Shown: positions 51,602 to 61,385, counted from the first letter of the stretch. The stretch: 64,000 bases of DNA from JAGOBP01 sp046328575 (GCA_046328575.1 JAXLWI010000018.1:3132-67131); one strand, 5' to 3'. Numbers and translations: made by a program. The notes: generated from the sequence alone by a model not told the origin.

Positions 51602-53515
51602 TTAAGCTGCGTCCATTTGCGCGAACTGGCTGTTATACAATCCGGCGTAGAAGCCACCCTTGATCAGCAGTTCTTCGTGCGTGCCCTGCTCCACGATGTC
51701 GCCTTCGTTCATCACTAAGATCCGATCGGCATCGCGAATCGTCGATAGGCGGTGCGCAATGACGAAACTCGTGCGTCCCTTCATCAAGCGCCGCATCGCT
51801 TCTTGGATGAGCAGTTCGGTGTGCGTATCGACGGAACTGGTGGCCTCATCCAGAATCAACATTGGCGGATCGATCAAGAAGGCACGGGCAATCGTCAGCA
51901 GCTGCTTCTGCCCAGCCGAAATGTTGCTGGTCTCTTCGTTCAATAGCATATTGTAACCGCCCGGCAGAGCACGAATGAAGTGGTGCGCGTGAGCGGCCTT
52001 GGCCGCAGCGATGACGTCGGCTTCACTTGCACCCTCGCGCCCGTAACGGATGTTATCCATGATCGTGCCGTTGAACAGCCACGTGTCCTGTAACACCATG
52101 CCGAACTCGCGGCGCAAGTCGGCGCGGCGATAGTCGCGGACATCGTAACCGTCCACCAAAATCGCACCGCCGTTGACATCATAGAAGCGCATTAACAACT
52201 TCACCAGCGTGGTCTTGCCTGCACCCGTCGGCCCGACGATCGCCACACGTTGACCGGGCTGAACCTCAGCTGAGAAGTCATGGATGATGGTCTTGTCCGG
52301 ATTGTAACCGAACTTGGCATGACGAAACTCGACGTGCCCCTCAACCCGATCGAGTTCGATCGGCCGATCGGTCTCTGGTACTTCATCGTTTTCTTCGAGG
52401 AACTCAAAGACGCGTTCGGCGGCAGCGGCCGTTTGCTGCAAGACGTTGGAGATGTTCGCCAACTGCATGATCGGCTGCGTAAACGAGCGTACATACTGGA
52501 TGAACGCTTGAATGTCGCCCACGGTGACGAGCTTCTGCACAGCCAGATAACCACCCAGCACCACCACGCCCACATAGCCGAGGTTGCCGACGAAGTTCAT
52601 CATCGGCATCATGATGCCCGACAAGAACTGCGATTTCCAGGCCGAACCGTAGAGCGTGCCATTCAAGCCGCCGAAGGTCTCGATGCTGCGTGCTTCGCCG
52701 TTGAAGGCTTTCACTTCTACATGCCCGCTGAACATCTCTTCGATGTGACCATTGACGTGACCCAGATAATCCTGCTGCTCGCGGAAGTAACGCTGTGAGC
52801 GGCGGACGATGAACTGCACGATGATCATCGACAGCGGGACGATGAGCAACGCCACCAGCGTCATCTGCCACGAGATCGTGAGCATCATGATCAGCACGCC
52901 TAACACCGTAGTGACTGACGTGATGATTTGCGACAGACTTTGGCTGAGCGTTTGATTGACCGTATCGACGTCATTGGTGATGCGCGACAGAATCTCACCA
53001 TGATTGGTGCCGTCGAAGTAGCGCAGCGGCATCCGATTGATCTTCGCGGCGATATCGCGCCGGAAGCGATAGGTGATGTCCACGGCCACCCCGGTCATGA
53101 TCCAACCTTGCACGTAAGCCAGAATCGCCGATAACACGTACAAACCCAGCGCGGTCAACAAAATCTGGCCGATGCCGTCGAAGTCGATGCCCTGCCCTGT
53201 GCCTGCGATCTGCCCCATCACGCCTTCAAAGAGTTTGGTGGTGGCATTGCCCAGAATGCGCGGGCCGAAGATCGAAAACACCGTGGACGCAATCGCCAAC
53301 ACGATGACGAGCAGCGTGACGGCTTTATACGCGCCCAGATAGCCGATGAGTTTCGTCATCGTGCCTTTGAAGTCGCGGGCCGTTTCGCCTTTCATCATCG
53401 CCATGGGGCCGCCGCGTCCCATCGGACCACCGCCCATCGGGCCGCCCGCTGCCGGGCCAGACGCCGGGGCGGGTCGCCGGCCATTACCGCCAGCATTGGG
53501 AGTATGACCGATCAT
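51602..53515 (-). CDS. ABC exporter half-transporter, canonical-ATPase partner
   Basis: 637 residues from ATG 53515, overlapping the upstream stop (ATGA) with AGGAGG before it. A Gly/Pro-rich head (GGPMGGGPMGRGGP) precedes six membrane helices and an NBD. Walker A VGPTGAGKTTLVKLLMRF, Walker B MLILDEATSSVD with catalytic Glu, H-loop VIAHRLST. Its own signature is degenerate: ISAGQK instead of LSGGQ. With the coupled partner it builds one canonical and one degenerate ATP site, as in heterodimeric exporters. Probable multidrug or lipid exporter under MarR control. Confidence 0.92.
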   Translation of the reverse strand: MIGHTPNAGGNGRRPAPASGPAAGGPMGGGPMGRGGPMAMMKGETARDFKGTMTKLIGYLGAYKAVTLLVIVLAIASTVFSIFGPRILGNATTKLFEGVMGQIAGTGQGIDFDGIGQILLTALGLYVLSAILAYVQGWIMTGVAVDITYRFRRDIAAKINRMPLRYFDGTNHGEILSRITNDVDTVNQTLSQSLSQIITSVTTVLGVLIMMLTISWQMTLVALLIVPLSMIIVQFIVRRSQRYFREQQDYLGHVNGHIEEMFSGHVEVKAFNGEARSIETFGGLNGTLYGSAWKSQFLSGIMMPMMNFVGNLGYVGVVVLGGYLAVQKLVTVGDIQAFIQYVRSFTQPIMQLANISNVLQQTAAAAERVFEFLEENDEVPETDRPIELDRVEGHVEFRHAKFGYNPDKTIIHDFSAEVQPGQRVAIVGPTGAGKTTLVKLLMRFYDVNGGAILVDGYDVRDYRRADLRREFGMVLQDTWLFNGTIMDNIRYGREGASEADVIAAAKAAHAHHFIRALPGGYNMLLNEETSNISAGQKQLLTIARAFLIDPPMLILDEATSSVDTHTELLIQEAMRRLMKGRTSFVIAHRLSTIRDADRILVMNEGDIVEQGTHEELLIKGGFYAGLYNSQFAQMDAA

Positions 53516-55752
53516 GCTAATTCCTCCTGGCTCAATTGCGATAGCGCAATATCCCGATAAACCTCGCACGTTTCCATTAGTTCGTGGTGTGTGCCTTTGC
53601 CGACGATGCGGCCTTCATCCAACACGATGATTTGTTCCGCGCCCTTGATGGTCGCTACGCGCTGCGAGACGATGAAGACAGTGCTGTTCGACACGAACTT
53701 TTTGAGCGCTTGGCGCAAGGCCGCATCGGTCTTGAAGTCGAGTGCCGAGAAACTGTCGTCGAAGATGTAGATCGGCGCGCGCTTAACCAACGCGCGCGCA
53801 ATCGCCAAGCGTTGGCGCTGTCCGCCTGAGACGTTCGTGCCGCCTTGCGAGATTTCGGCCTGAACACCTTCCGGTCGAGCGTAAACAAACTCGGCCCCTT
53901 GTGCGATCTCGAGGGCGTGCTTCAAATCATCGGCATTGGCGTGTTCATCGCCGAAGCGTAGGTTGCTTTCGATCGTGCCCGTAAACAAGTTGCTGCGCTG
54001 CGGCACATAGCCGATCTTGTCGCGCAGTTCGGTCTGCAGAGCTTCGCGAATATCGACGCCATCAATCAGGATTGCACCTTCTGTTGCGTCGTAGAAGCGC
54101 GGGATCAAGCGCACGATCGTGGACTTGCCAGACCCCGTCGTGCCGATGAAGGCCGTCGTCTGGCCGGGGCAAGCGATGAAACTGATGTCGTGCAGCACAT
54201 CCTCTTCGGCATCAGGATAGTGGAACGACACGTTGCGATACTCCACCTCGCCACGGAACGGCGTGGGGAAGTGACGCGGCTGCGCGGCTTCGACGATGCT
54301 GGGCTGCGTCTCCAACACTTCGGCGATGCGCTCGGCCGAGACCGAGGCGCGCGGCAGGATGATGAACATCATCGACATGAACATGAAGGCAAAGAAAATC
54401 TGCATGGTGTACTGCATAAACGCCATCATGTCGCCGACTTGCATTTGCGACTGCGCAATCTGATGCGCGCCGACCCACACCACCAGTAGCGACACACTGC
54501 TCATTAGGAACATCATGACTGGCATCATGATCACCATGACCCGGCTGATGAACAACGTGTTGCTGGTCAGGTCGCGATTGGCGCCATCAAACCGCTTCTC
54601 TTCGAACTGCTGGCGATTGAAAGCGCGCACCACCATCATGCCGCTCAGGTTCTCACGCACGACGCGGTTCAAGTTGTCGATCAATTTCTGAATGATCTTG
54701 AAGCGCGGCAGCGAAGCCGAGAAGATGCCGATGATCAAACTAACCAACGCGATCACCATCAACGCGATGATCCACCACATCGACGGCGCGGTGTTCAACG
54801 CCCGAATGAGTCCGCCCACCCCCACGATCGGCGCGTAGAAAACCATGCGCATGATCATCATCGTTACCATTTGCAACTGAGTCACATCGTTGGTGGCGCG
54901 CGTGATCAATGAAGCCGTTGAGAATTTTTCGATGTCGGCGCTAGCGAAATTGGAGACGCGCACGAAGACAGCGGCGCGCAAGTCGCGCGCCGCACCCGCC
55001 GCCACGCGCGCCGAGATCAGCCCGACCAGGATGGTAGCCGCGACCGAGACAAGCGTGATCAACAGCATCAGTGCGCCGGTGCTCAGAATATAGTTGCTCT
55101 GGGCCGATTCGGTATTCACGCCTAACGCAGTGTATTCCGCTCGGGCCGCAGCGATGCCCATCTGCGCGATCATCGTGTCGCCCAAAGTTGAGAAGCGATC
55201 CTGGATGGCGGCAATCATTTGGCCGCGCTGCGCCGCCGGAATCTTGCCCAGCACATCGAACAAGTTGGTGCCTGCTGGTAGTTTGGACAGATCGAAGCCC
55301 AGACCCTGTCCCAAGGCTTTGGCTTTTTCAGGATCTTGCTGGATCTGTTCGAGAAACGAAATCGTCGATAAGCCGCGCGCCACGATCGGTTTGAGTGCGT
55401 CCAACGTGGCGGCATCTTGCTTTTGCAGCACATACACCGGGAGGCCGTTCAAAGCGGTGTATTTCGATTGATATTCGGCGTAGTTCGCTGCGGATGGTTC
55501 AACGCGTGCATAGGCTTGTGCCACTTGCGCTTGCTCGGCCTCCGTCAAAAAGAAGACCATGCGCTGATAGGTCTGCTCACGCAGGGCCGCTGGAACGGCA
55601 CTATCCACGCCGCCCTGTTGAATGCCGATGTTGACGATCTTGGACAGATAGTCGGGCAAGGTCAGGTCGGCGTTGGCCTGAATGAACAACAGCGCGATCG
55701 TGATCAGAATCGGTGCGGTGTATTTTCGAATATAGGGAAACAGTCTTAGCAT
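53512..55752 (-). CDS. ABC exporter half-transporter with large extracellular insert
   Basis: 746 residues, ATG 55752 behind GAGG. After TM1 (ILITIALLFIQANADLTLPDYLSKIVNIGIQQGG) an insert of about 190 residues (roughly 35-225), rich in Ala, Gln and Tyr, precedes TM2 (LSTGALMLLITLVSVAATILVGL), where a loop of a few residues is normal. The NBD has Walker A IGTTGSGKSTIVRLI, a good signature VSGGQRQRLAIARAL, and Walker B IYIFDDSFSALD, where the catalytic Glu is Asp. So the Walker B side is the weak one. The insert is predicted outside the cell and could be a substrate-gating cap. Confidence 0.92.
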   Translation of the reverse strand: MLRLFPYIRKYTAPILITIALLFIQANADLTLPDYLSKIVNIGIQQGGVDSAVPAALREQTYQRMVFFLTEAEQAQVAQAYARVEPSAANYAEYQSKYTALNGLPVYVLQKQDAATLDALKPIVARGLSTISFLEQIQQDPEKAKALGQGLGFDLSKLPAGTNLFDVLGKIPAAQRGQMIAAIQDRFSTLGDTMIAQMGIAAARAEYTALGVNTESAQSNYILSTGALMLLITLVSVAATILVGLISARVAAGAARDLRAAVFVRVSNFASADIEKFSTASLITRATNDVTQLQMVTMMIMRMVFYAPIVGVGGLIRALNTAPSMWWIIALMVIALVSLIIGIFSASLPRFKIIQKLIDNLNRVVRENLSGMMVVRAFNRQQFEEKRFDGANRDLTSNTLFISRVMVIMMPVMMFLMSSVSLLVVWVGAHQIAQSQMQVGDMMAFMQYTMQIFFAFMFMSMMFIILPRASVSAERIAEVLETQPSIVEAAQPRHFPTPFRGEVEYRNVSFHYPDAEEDVLHDISFIACPGQTTAFIGTTGSGKSTIVRLIPRFYDATEGAILIDGVDIREALQTELRDKIGYVPQRSNLFTGTIESNLRFGDEHANADDLKHALEIAQGAEFVYARPEGVQAEISQGGTNVSGGQRQRLAIARALVKRAPIYIFDDSFSALDFKTDAALRQALKKFVSNSTVFIVSQRVATIKGAEQIIVLDEGRIVGKGTHHELMETCEVYRDIALSQLSQEELA

Positions 55753-55781
55753 AGAAACCTCAATTTTGGATAACAGCCTGC

Positions 55782-56234
55782 TTATTGATTAGCCGTGGTC
55801 TTATCCAGTAAAGTTGTTTTCTCGATCAACAGTTGAAGTGCTTCGTTGACTTGCTGCTGCTCGTCCGCCGGAAGCAGCTCGGCCACTTGGGTCAACCAGC
55901 TCTGCCGGGCGGCGATGCTCTCGCCTACGATGCGCTCCCCAGCCTCAGTTAGCGCTACGCGCTTGTTGCGTCGATCCTGCGGGTCTTCACTGCGTACGGC
56001 CAGCCCTTGCTGGACGAGCCGCTCTAGCAGTTGGCTGGCAGCCGCGCTGGTCACACCCATTTCTTCGGCCAGGTCGGACACGCCGCAGGTGTTTTTGTGG
56101 CGAATGCGGAACAGGGCGTTCAACTGCGCCATCGAATAGTTGTGTTCTTTGGCGTACAGCATGAAGTTCCGCATCGAATGCTGCATGACGACGCGCATCC
56201 AGTCGTGCAAGGTCTGAGCCAACGGTGGTGACAT
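55782..56234 (-). CDS. MarR-family transcriptional regulator
   Basis: 150 residues. Winged-helix DNA-binding: NYSMAQLNALFRIRHKNTCGVSDLAEEMGVTSAAASQLLERLVQQGLAVRSEDPQDRRNKRVALTEAGERIV, the full MarR signature with D-x-R (wing). It precedes the two ABC half-transporters in one direction with 30 nt to the first, so it very likely represses its own operon and responds to the exported compound. Helices at both ends form the dimer. Confidence 0.93.
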   Translation of the reverse strand: MSPPLAQTLHDWMRVVMQHSMRNFMLYAKEHNYSMAQLNALFRIRHKNTCGVSDLAEEMGVTSAAASQLLERLVQQGLAVRSEDPQDRRNKRVALTEAGERIVGESIAARQSWLTQVAELLPADEQQQVNEALQLLIEKTTLLDKTTANQ

Positions 56235-56237
56235 AAA

Positions 56238-56268
56238 TTTAGCCTCGTTGATTATTAAGTTGGCTAAA
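56238..56268 (-). promoter_or_regulatory. candidate MarR operator
   Basis: TTTAGCC (56238-56244) and GGCTAAA (56262-56268), a perfect inverted repeat with 17-nt spacing, lies just upstream of the MarR start codon in an A/T-rich promoter region. Confidence 0.5.
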
Positions 56269-56388
56269 CTATAAACGCTAGTTTGTGATTTGTCAAGGTT
56301 TTAGGATGGCTAGATAACGGAGGATGGAGACAAAACGGGGACCCACGCTTGATTCAATCAACGGCTTGGCTAGAAGCAAGATATCTGT

Positions 56389-56964
56389 TTACCGCCGAAA
56401 ACGCGGAATCAGAAACGGTGTGCGTTGTTTGTATTGCCTATAGTCCCCGCCGAATCGCGCCACCAATTCCTGCTCCTCAATGCGTTTGATGTAAGTCAGC
56501 AGCCCGGTCGCGCCCAGCAAGACTAGGCCCACCGCTGAGAACGAACCCAGCACAACACTCTCGCCGAGATACATTACAATCGCGCCCAAGGCCATCGGAT
56601 TGCGGCAGTACGTGTAGGGCGGCTGCACGATGAGGCGTTGTGTCGCCATGAGGGGCACCGGCGTCCCCCGCCCGATGGTAAACTGCGCGTAGTTGGCCCA
56701 AATCCCCAACAGCCAGCCGCCCACGATCATGAGCCCGCCCGCCAGTGGCGTGATGAAACTATGGGCGAAACGGAGCAAACTAAGCCAGACGTCGAGCGTG
56801 GCAGATAGCACCATGAGGATGTATGGGAGCACCACCAAGAAGACGAGGCCAGCAACAAGCAGCAGTGCGATCCGTTGGCGAGGACTGTACTCGTGTTTGG
56901 CCTGTTGCAGGAACCGGGCTTTCAGCGGCATGTGCAGGCTCCGATCGGTTTGTGATGAATTCAT
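56389..56964 (-). CDS. isoprenylcysteine methyltransferase-like (PEMT/NnrU fold) membrane methyltransferase
   Basis: 191 residues from ATG 56964. Three to four membrane helices, then the ICMT/PEMT SAM-binding block: GRGTPVPLMATQRLIVQPPYTYCRNPMALG (Y-x-x-x-R-N-P-M), a helix (VVLGSFSAVGLVLLGATGLLTYI) and EEQELVARFGGDYRQYKQRTPFLIPRF, the E-E-x-x-L... R-F-G-x-x-Y motif. The family methylates lipids or small hydrophobic acceptors. It lies alone next to a lipoprotein gene; substrate unknown. Confidence 0.85.
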   Translation of the reverse strand: MNSSQTDRSLHMPLKARFLQQAKHEYSPRQRIALLLVAGLVFLVVLPYILMVLSATLDVWLSLLRFAHSFITPLAGGLMIVGGWLLGIWANYAQFTIGRGTPVPLMATQRLIVQPPYTYCRNPMALGAIVMYLGESVVLGSFSAVGLVLLGATGLLTYIKRIEEQELVARFGGDYRQYKQRTPFLIPRFRR

Positions 56965-57057
56965 CGGCCCACTGTTATGTGTCAGCCGCTCAAAAACGAG
57001 GCTCAACCCCGGCTTGATCTCAATCGGCTATGCGTCATCTTGAGGGCCGCCAACTGC

Positions 57058-58032
57058 CTAAGGCGACAAATATCCCCAGAAGGGCTGCACCATCCGTTCA
57101 TAATCCTGGCTATCTATGACATAGACGATCTGGCCATCCGCGAGCCGGAAATACAGCGGCAGTCCCTTGCCCCGGAAGCCTCTTTGAACCGTACTCATAA
57201 ACGGCTGCTGTGGCGCGAGCGCCCAACCTAACGACTCGAGCAAATGATAGTTCTGCCAAAAACTGCTTAACGCATTGATGGGTTGATACTTGCCGGGCGG
57301 CGGCGTAACCGCTGCGCCATCTTCAGGCGCGTCCAGGTTCTTGATATTCGGAAATGCCCAGGCTTGGGGGATGACACCGGTCTCGGGCTGAAACAGAATG
57401 TAGATTGTCTCTTCGGATTTTAGCCAGACCATTAGGCCATGTTCAAACACTTGCTGAATTGCAGCGGTAGACATGGCGGGTCCGCGCTGGCAAAGAGGAC
57501 CAAGTGTCACCGGCGGGCGGGCCGAGAAGAAGGGTGTCGAACACGCGTAATAAACATCAATTAGTTCCCACGCCCCACTCCCCGAATCATCTGTCCACAG
57601 TCGAAACCGATACACGCCGGTTGCCAGATCCTTCAACTGCAGGGTGAGACTGCCAATCGTGGGCAGATTATCCCAGGTACGAAAGCCTAAACCGGAAGCG
57701 ACGCCTTCAAAGTGATGCAGGGTCAGGCCAACTTTGGTCGTGCCTGTGACCATCCACGTAAAAGTAATGGTATCGCCAGCAACGACTTGAGTGGGAACCG
57801 CGGCGAAACTCAAGATGCAGCCCAATTGCCTGCCATCTTTACGGAATGGCGCGCAAATGCCTTGCCCCGTCGGGACAGGACTTGGCTTCAGACGCGGCCT
57901 CTCGGTTGGAGTTAAAGTTACGCGTGCCGCCTGCGACGGGAGCGGCTCAGGCATAGCCGGGACAGATCTCGGCGGCGTGCAGGCGCTGATCAAAACAACC
58001 AAACAGCTAAAGACTAAGATGCGGAATGTCAT
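57058..58032 (-). CDS. lipoprotein of unknown function
   Basis: 324 residues, ATG 58032. Signal peptide with lipobox LISAC, then a Pro/Thr linker. Residues ~70-165 look like an Ig/FN3-type beta domain (DTITFTWMVTGTTKVGLTLHHFEG...GVYRFRLWTDDSGSGAWEL). The rest (PAMSTAAIQQVFEHGLMVWLKSEETIYILF, and ALSSFWQNYHLLESLGWALAPQQPFMSTVQRGFRG) forms a mixed region with Trp and Phe near the end, as seen in DUF-type secreted Chloroflexota proteins. I do not recognise a family. Surface-exposed; binding partner unknown. Confidence 0.7.
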   Translation of the reverse strand: MTFRILVFSCLVVLISACTPPRSVPAMPEPLPSQAARVTLTPTERPRLKPSPVPTGQGICAPFRKDGRQLGCILSFAAVPTQVVAGDTITFTWMVTGTTKVGLTLHHFEGVASGLGFRTWDNLPTIGSLTLQLKDLATGVYRFRLWTDDSGSGAWELIDVYYACSTPFFSARPPVTLGPLCQRGPAMSTAAIQQVFEHGLMVWLKSEETIYILFQPETGVIPQAWAFPNIKNLDAPEDGAAVTPPPGKYQPINALSSFWQNYHLLESLGWALAPQQPFMSTVQRGFRGKGLPLYFRLADGQIVYVIDSQDYERMVQPFWGYLSP

Positions 58033-58184
58033 TTTCGCTTCTTGCAGATAGGGTTGCTCTTCCCGAATGCAAGCTGCCCAACGATTGAGGCTCGCTAATG
58101 ACTAAGATTCAGTATAAGCCCGCCGTATTCAAAGTCAAGCCGTGATCGATCGGCTCTTTGGGGGACTCTGACTCCTGCCCGCCC

Positions 58185-58224
58185 TTCTCAGCCTTTTCTC
58201 AGGTTATCCTCAGTCGATGCTCAG
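58185..58224 (+). promoter_or_regulatory. response-regulator binding array: four CTCAG heptads at 11-bp spacing
   Basis: TTCTCAG (58185), TTCTCAG (58196), TCCTCAG (58207) and TGCTCAG (58218) lie exactly 11 bp apart, as four direct repeats separated by 4 bp. A -10-like TAAGAT follows 10 bp after the last (58235-58240). This is the geometry of OmpR/PhoB-type operators, and the operon downstream encodes an OmpR-type regulator. Confidence 0.8.
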
Positions 58225-58305
58225 TTTTGGATTCTAAGATAAGATCAACTTAAGCGGGGGCTTGAGGAGGATAGCGTCTAATTCGACAGCCAGGGAGGGA
58301 AGGAG

Positions 58306-59292
58306 ATGACGGATTTCAAGCAGTATTTACTGGATGAGTTTGTCGAAGACTATCAGACCGGTGAGTTATCGCGCCGCGAGGCTTTGAAGTTAATCGCGGG
58401 GATTACGGGCAGTCTGGCGCTGGCAACATCGATCTTAGCGGCCTGTGCGCCGCCTGCTGAACCAACAGCGACGTCTGCGCCTCAACCGACGACAGCACCA
58501 ACATCTGCACCGACTTCAACAGCACAAGCGACTGCGACAGCCGCTGCAACCGCAACTACGGCGGCAACCGACACACCGCAGTCAACAGCTAGCAGTGACA
58601 TCGACGCGAGTGATATTGAATTTACAGGCAGCGATGGCGCAAAGTTATTGGCGCATTTAGCGCGACCGAAAGACGGCCAGCCGCAACCTGTCGTACTGGT
58701 CTGCCATGAAAATCGCGGCCTGACGGATCACATTAAAGATGTGACGCGGCGCTTTGCGCGCGAAGGTTACGTGGCCCTCGCTGTCGATTTACTTTCGCGG
58801 CAAGGCGGGACAGCGGGTAAGGATGCCAGCAGCGTGCCCGGCCTGTTGAGCAATCAGCCGCAAGATCAATTCGTGGCGGACTTTACGAGCGGCTGGAAGT
58901 ATCTGCAAACGCAGTTGTACGTGCAGGCCGATCGGGTTGGGATGACGGGCTTCTGCTTCGGCGGCGGCGTGACGTGGCGGGTCGCGATCGGCTTGCCGGA
59001 ACTCCGCGCAGCAGTCCCGTTTTATGGCCCACCACCATCGGCCGATGAAGTCGCTAAAATCAACGCCGCCGTGTTGGCAATCTATGGCGAACTCGATCAG
59101 CGTATCACTTCGACGGCGGTGGCGATGGAAGCGGCAATGAAGCAGAACGGCAAGACGTTTGAAAAGATCATCTATCCCAACGCCGATCACGCTTTTTTCA
59201 ACGACACTGGGACGCGGTACAATGCAGACGCGGCTAAAGACGCTTGGGCCAAAATACTAACCTGGTTCGATCGGTATCTCAGAACGACGTGA
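58306..59292 (+). CDS. dienelactone hydrolase-family lipoprotein, putative Tat substrate
   Basis: 328 residues. N-terminal SRREALKLIAG (twin Arg) with LAAC lipobox suggests Tat export and lipid anchoring; then a long Ala/Thr/Pro linker (~50-100). The hydrolase domain carries VLVCHENRGL (E135), GMTGFCFGGGV with nucleophile C217, IYGELDQRI (D264) and YPNADHAFF (H295), the DLH Cys-His-Asp set. DLHs open enol-lactone rings of catechol degradation, but surface relatives act on other esters too. It is the first gene of a three-gene operon with a two-component pair, 14 nt before the regulator. Confidence 0.9.
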   Translation: MTDFKQYLLDEFVEDYQTGELSRREALKLIAGITGSLALATSILAACAPPAEPTATSAPQPTTAPTSAPTSTAQATATAAATATTAATDTPQSTASSDIDASDIEFTGSDGAKLLAHLARPKDGQPQPVVLVCHENRGLTDHIKDVTRRFAREGYVALAVDLLSRQGGTAGKDASSVPGLLSNQPQDQFVADFTSGWKYLQTQLYVQADRVGMTGFCFGGGVTWRVAIGLPELRAAVPFYGPPPSADEVAKINAAVLAIYGELDQRITSTAVAMEAAMKQNGKTFEKIIYPNADHAFFNDTGTRYNADAAKDAWAKILTWFDRYLRTT

Positions 59293-59305
59293 GCAGTAGG
59301 AGTAT

Positions 59306-59983
59306 ATGGCAACGATTCTCGTGGTCGACGACGACCGCAAAATTACGGACATGCTGCGCCGCACGCTGATCTATGAAGGCTATCGCGTGCTCACCGCCGC
59401 CGATGGCGAAGAAGCGCTGACTAAGGCGCAAGCCGAGCAGCCCGACCTTGTCGTGCTCGATTGGCTGATGCCCAAACTCAACGGCCTCGAAGCCGCCAAG
59501 GTGCTGCGCTCGACGCACAATCTGCCGATCTTGATGCTGACCGCCCGCGACGCGGTCGAACATCGCGTGCAAGGGTTAGACAGCGGCGTGGACGATTATC
59601 TGGTGAAGCCCTTTGCGCCGGAAGAATTGCTGGCGCGCATTCGAGCTTTGTTGCGCCGCGTGGAAGCAACCAGTCCCGATAAAGCCCTGGTGTATGCCGA
59701 TCTCAAGATCGATCCCGCCACGCGCGAAACGTGGCGCGGTCCTCGATCGTTTTCGTTGACACCCAAAGAATTCGATCTGCTGCACTATCTTATGCGGCAT
59801 CCGCGTCACGTCATGCCGCGCGAGCGCATCCTGTTGGATGTGTGGGGCTACGACTTTGAAGGCAACGGCAACGTGTTGGAAGTGTACGTGGGTTATCTGC
59901 GCAACAAAACCGAAGCGGGCGGCGAGCCGCGCTTGATCCAGACCGTGCGCGGCGTGGGCTACGTCTTGCGCGAAGAAGATTGA
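59306..59983 (+). CDS. OmpR-family response regulator
   Basis: 225 residues. Receiver domain with phospho-acceptor D52 in PDLVVLDWLMP, acidic pocket VVDDD, conserved T in LMLTARD and K in DYLVKPF. The effector is a C-terminal winged helix (FSLTPKEFDLLHYLMRHPRHVMPRERILLDVWGY, then VYVGYLRNKTE... VRGVGYVLR). It should bind direct repeats of ~11 bp, which is exactly what lies before this operon. Its gene stop is 5 nt before the kinase start. Confidence 0.95.
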   Translation: MATILVVDDDRKITDMLRRTLIYEGYRVLTAADGEEALTKAQAEQPDLVVLDWLMPKLNGLEAAKVLRSTHNLPILMLTARDAVEHRVQGLDSGVDDYLVKPFAPEELLARIRALLRRVEATSPDKALVYADLKIDPATRETWRGPRSFSLTPKEFDLLHYLMRHPRHVMPRERILLDVWGYDFEGNGNVLEVYVGYLRNKTEAGGEPRLIQTVRGVGYVLREED

Positions 59984-59988
59984 TCGGC

Positions 59989-61371
59989 ATGTCCATTCGT
60001 TTGCGGCTGACGCTGCTCTACAGTGCCATCCTCGCCCTCACGCTCATCGTGTTGGGCGTGGTGTTGTATGTAACCGTCTCGCAAGTCACGCTGAACACGG
60101 TGCAAACCTCGTTGGTGAATGAAGCGCAGCAGCTCGTCTATTCGCGCGAATTCCGGCTCGATCACTTGGGTATGAACTCGCGCGGCGTGGCGATGCCGGA
60201 AATCTTCATTCAAGCCCGCAGTCCCGATGGGACTGTCCTCGCCCGCACGTCCAATCTCGGCGACTATGAATTACCCATCAGCCAGGCCGGATTGCAAGCC
60301 TGTCAAGAAGGCGAGCCACAAACGGAGATCGCTTCCACGCCCGACGGCCGCTTGCTGGTTTACAACAAACCCGTCCAGTTGCGCGGCCAGTTTGTGGGCA
60401 TCGTGCAATTCGCGCGCTCGCTGGCGGAGCAAGATTCTTCGCTTGATACGCTGCGCGGCTTATTGATTGCGGGTGGCTTGTTGGCGACGGTGCTAGCCTT
60501 TGGCATTGGCTGGGTGATTGCGGGTACGGCCCTGCGGCCGATTCATCGCATCACCGAAACGGCGCAAGTCATCGGCGCGCATCGTGACTTCGATCGGCGC
60601 GTGACGCATACCGGCCCGTCCGATGAGATCGGTCAGTTGGCGACGACGTTCAACTCGATGCTGGGCGAACTGCAAGCCGCGCATCGCGAATCGGAGCAAG
60701 CGCTGCAATCGCAGAAGCGACTGGTGGCCGATGCGTCGCATGAACTGCGCACGCCGCTCACCAGCATTCGCGGCAACATTGGTTTGTTGCAGCGCCGCCC
60801 GCCCATCGCCGACGAGGATCAGCAAGCGGTGTTGTCCGACATGGTCGATGAGACCAATCGGTTGATTCGGCTCGTCAATGATCTGCTGGTGCTGGCCCGC
60901 TCGGATGCGGGGCGACCCCTGCGACATGAAGCCGTCTCGATCGCGCCGCTGATCGACGACGTGTGTCGCCAAGCGAAACTGTTGGGCGCGGAACGCACGA
61001 TCGAGTGTGAGAACAACCACGACGCCACCGTCAATGGCGATCGAGACGCGCTGAAGCAAGTGCTGTTGATTTTGCTGGATAACGCGCTCAAGTTCACGCC
61101 GGTAGGTGGCACCATCTCGATCGGCACGGCGACATCTGATCGGTCGGTGTTGCTGCGCGTGCGCGACACCGGGCCGGGCATCGCGCCTGAAGCGCTGCCG
61201 CACATCTTCGAGCGCTTCTATCGATCGGATACGGCGCGTACCGGCGAAGGCGCTGGCTTGGGATTGGCGATTGCGAAAGAGCTGATCGAAGCGCAGCAAG
61301 GCGCCATCAATGTGGAAAGTCGCATGGGCGAAGGCAGCACTTTTACAGTGACACTGCCGCTGGCTGCCTAA
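59989..61371 (+). CDS. sensor histidine kinase
   Basis: 460 residues from ATG 59989. TM1 (LLYSAILALTLIVLGVVLYVTV), a ~125-residue extracellular sensor (a small dCACHE/PAS-like fold with IQARSPDGTVLARTSN), TM2 (~157-178, GLLIAGGLLATVLAFGIGWVI), HAMP (PIHRITETAQVI), then HisKA with H251 in ADASHELRTPLTSIRGNIGLL, and HATPase_c (N box LDNALKFTPVGGTI, G1 VRDTGPGIAPE, G2 EGAGLGLAIAKELI). It is cotranscribed with the regulator. The ligand is unknown. Confidence 0.95.
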   Translation: MSIRLRLTLLYSAILALTLIVLGVVLYVTVSQVTLNTVQTSLVNEAQQLVYSREFRLDHLGMNSRGVAMPEIFIQARSPDGTVLARTSNLGDYELPISQAGLQACQEGEPQTEIASTPDGRLLVYNKPVQLRGQFVGIVQFARSLAEQDSSLDTLRGLLIAGGLLATVLAFGIGWVIAGTALRPIHRITETAQVIGAHRDFDRRVTHTGPSDEIGQLATTFNSMLGELQAAHRESEQALQSQKRLVADASHELRTPLTSIRGNIGLLQRRPPIADEDQQAVLSDMVDETNRLIRLVNDLLVLARSDAGRPLRHEAVSIAPLIDDVCRQAKLLGAERTIECENNHDATVNGDRDALKQVLLILLDNALKFTPVGGTISIGTATSDRSVLLRVRDTGPGIAPEALPHIFERFYRSDTARTGEGAGLGLAIAKELIEAQQGAINVESRMGEGSTFTVTLPLAA

Positions 61372-61385
61372 TGAAGCGTCACAAC

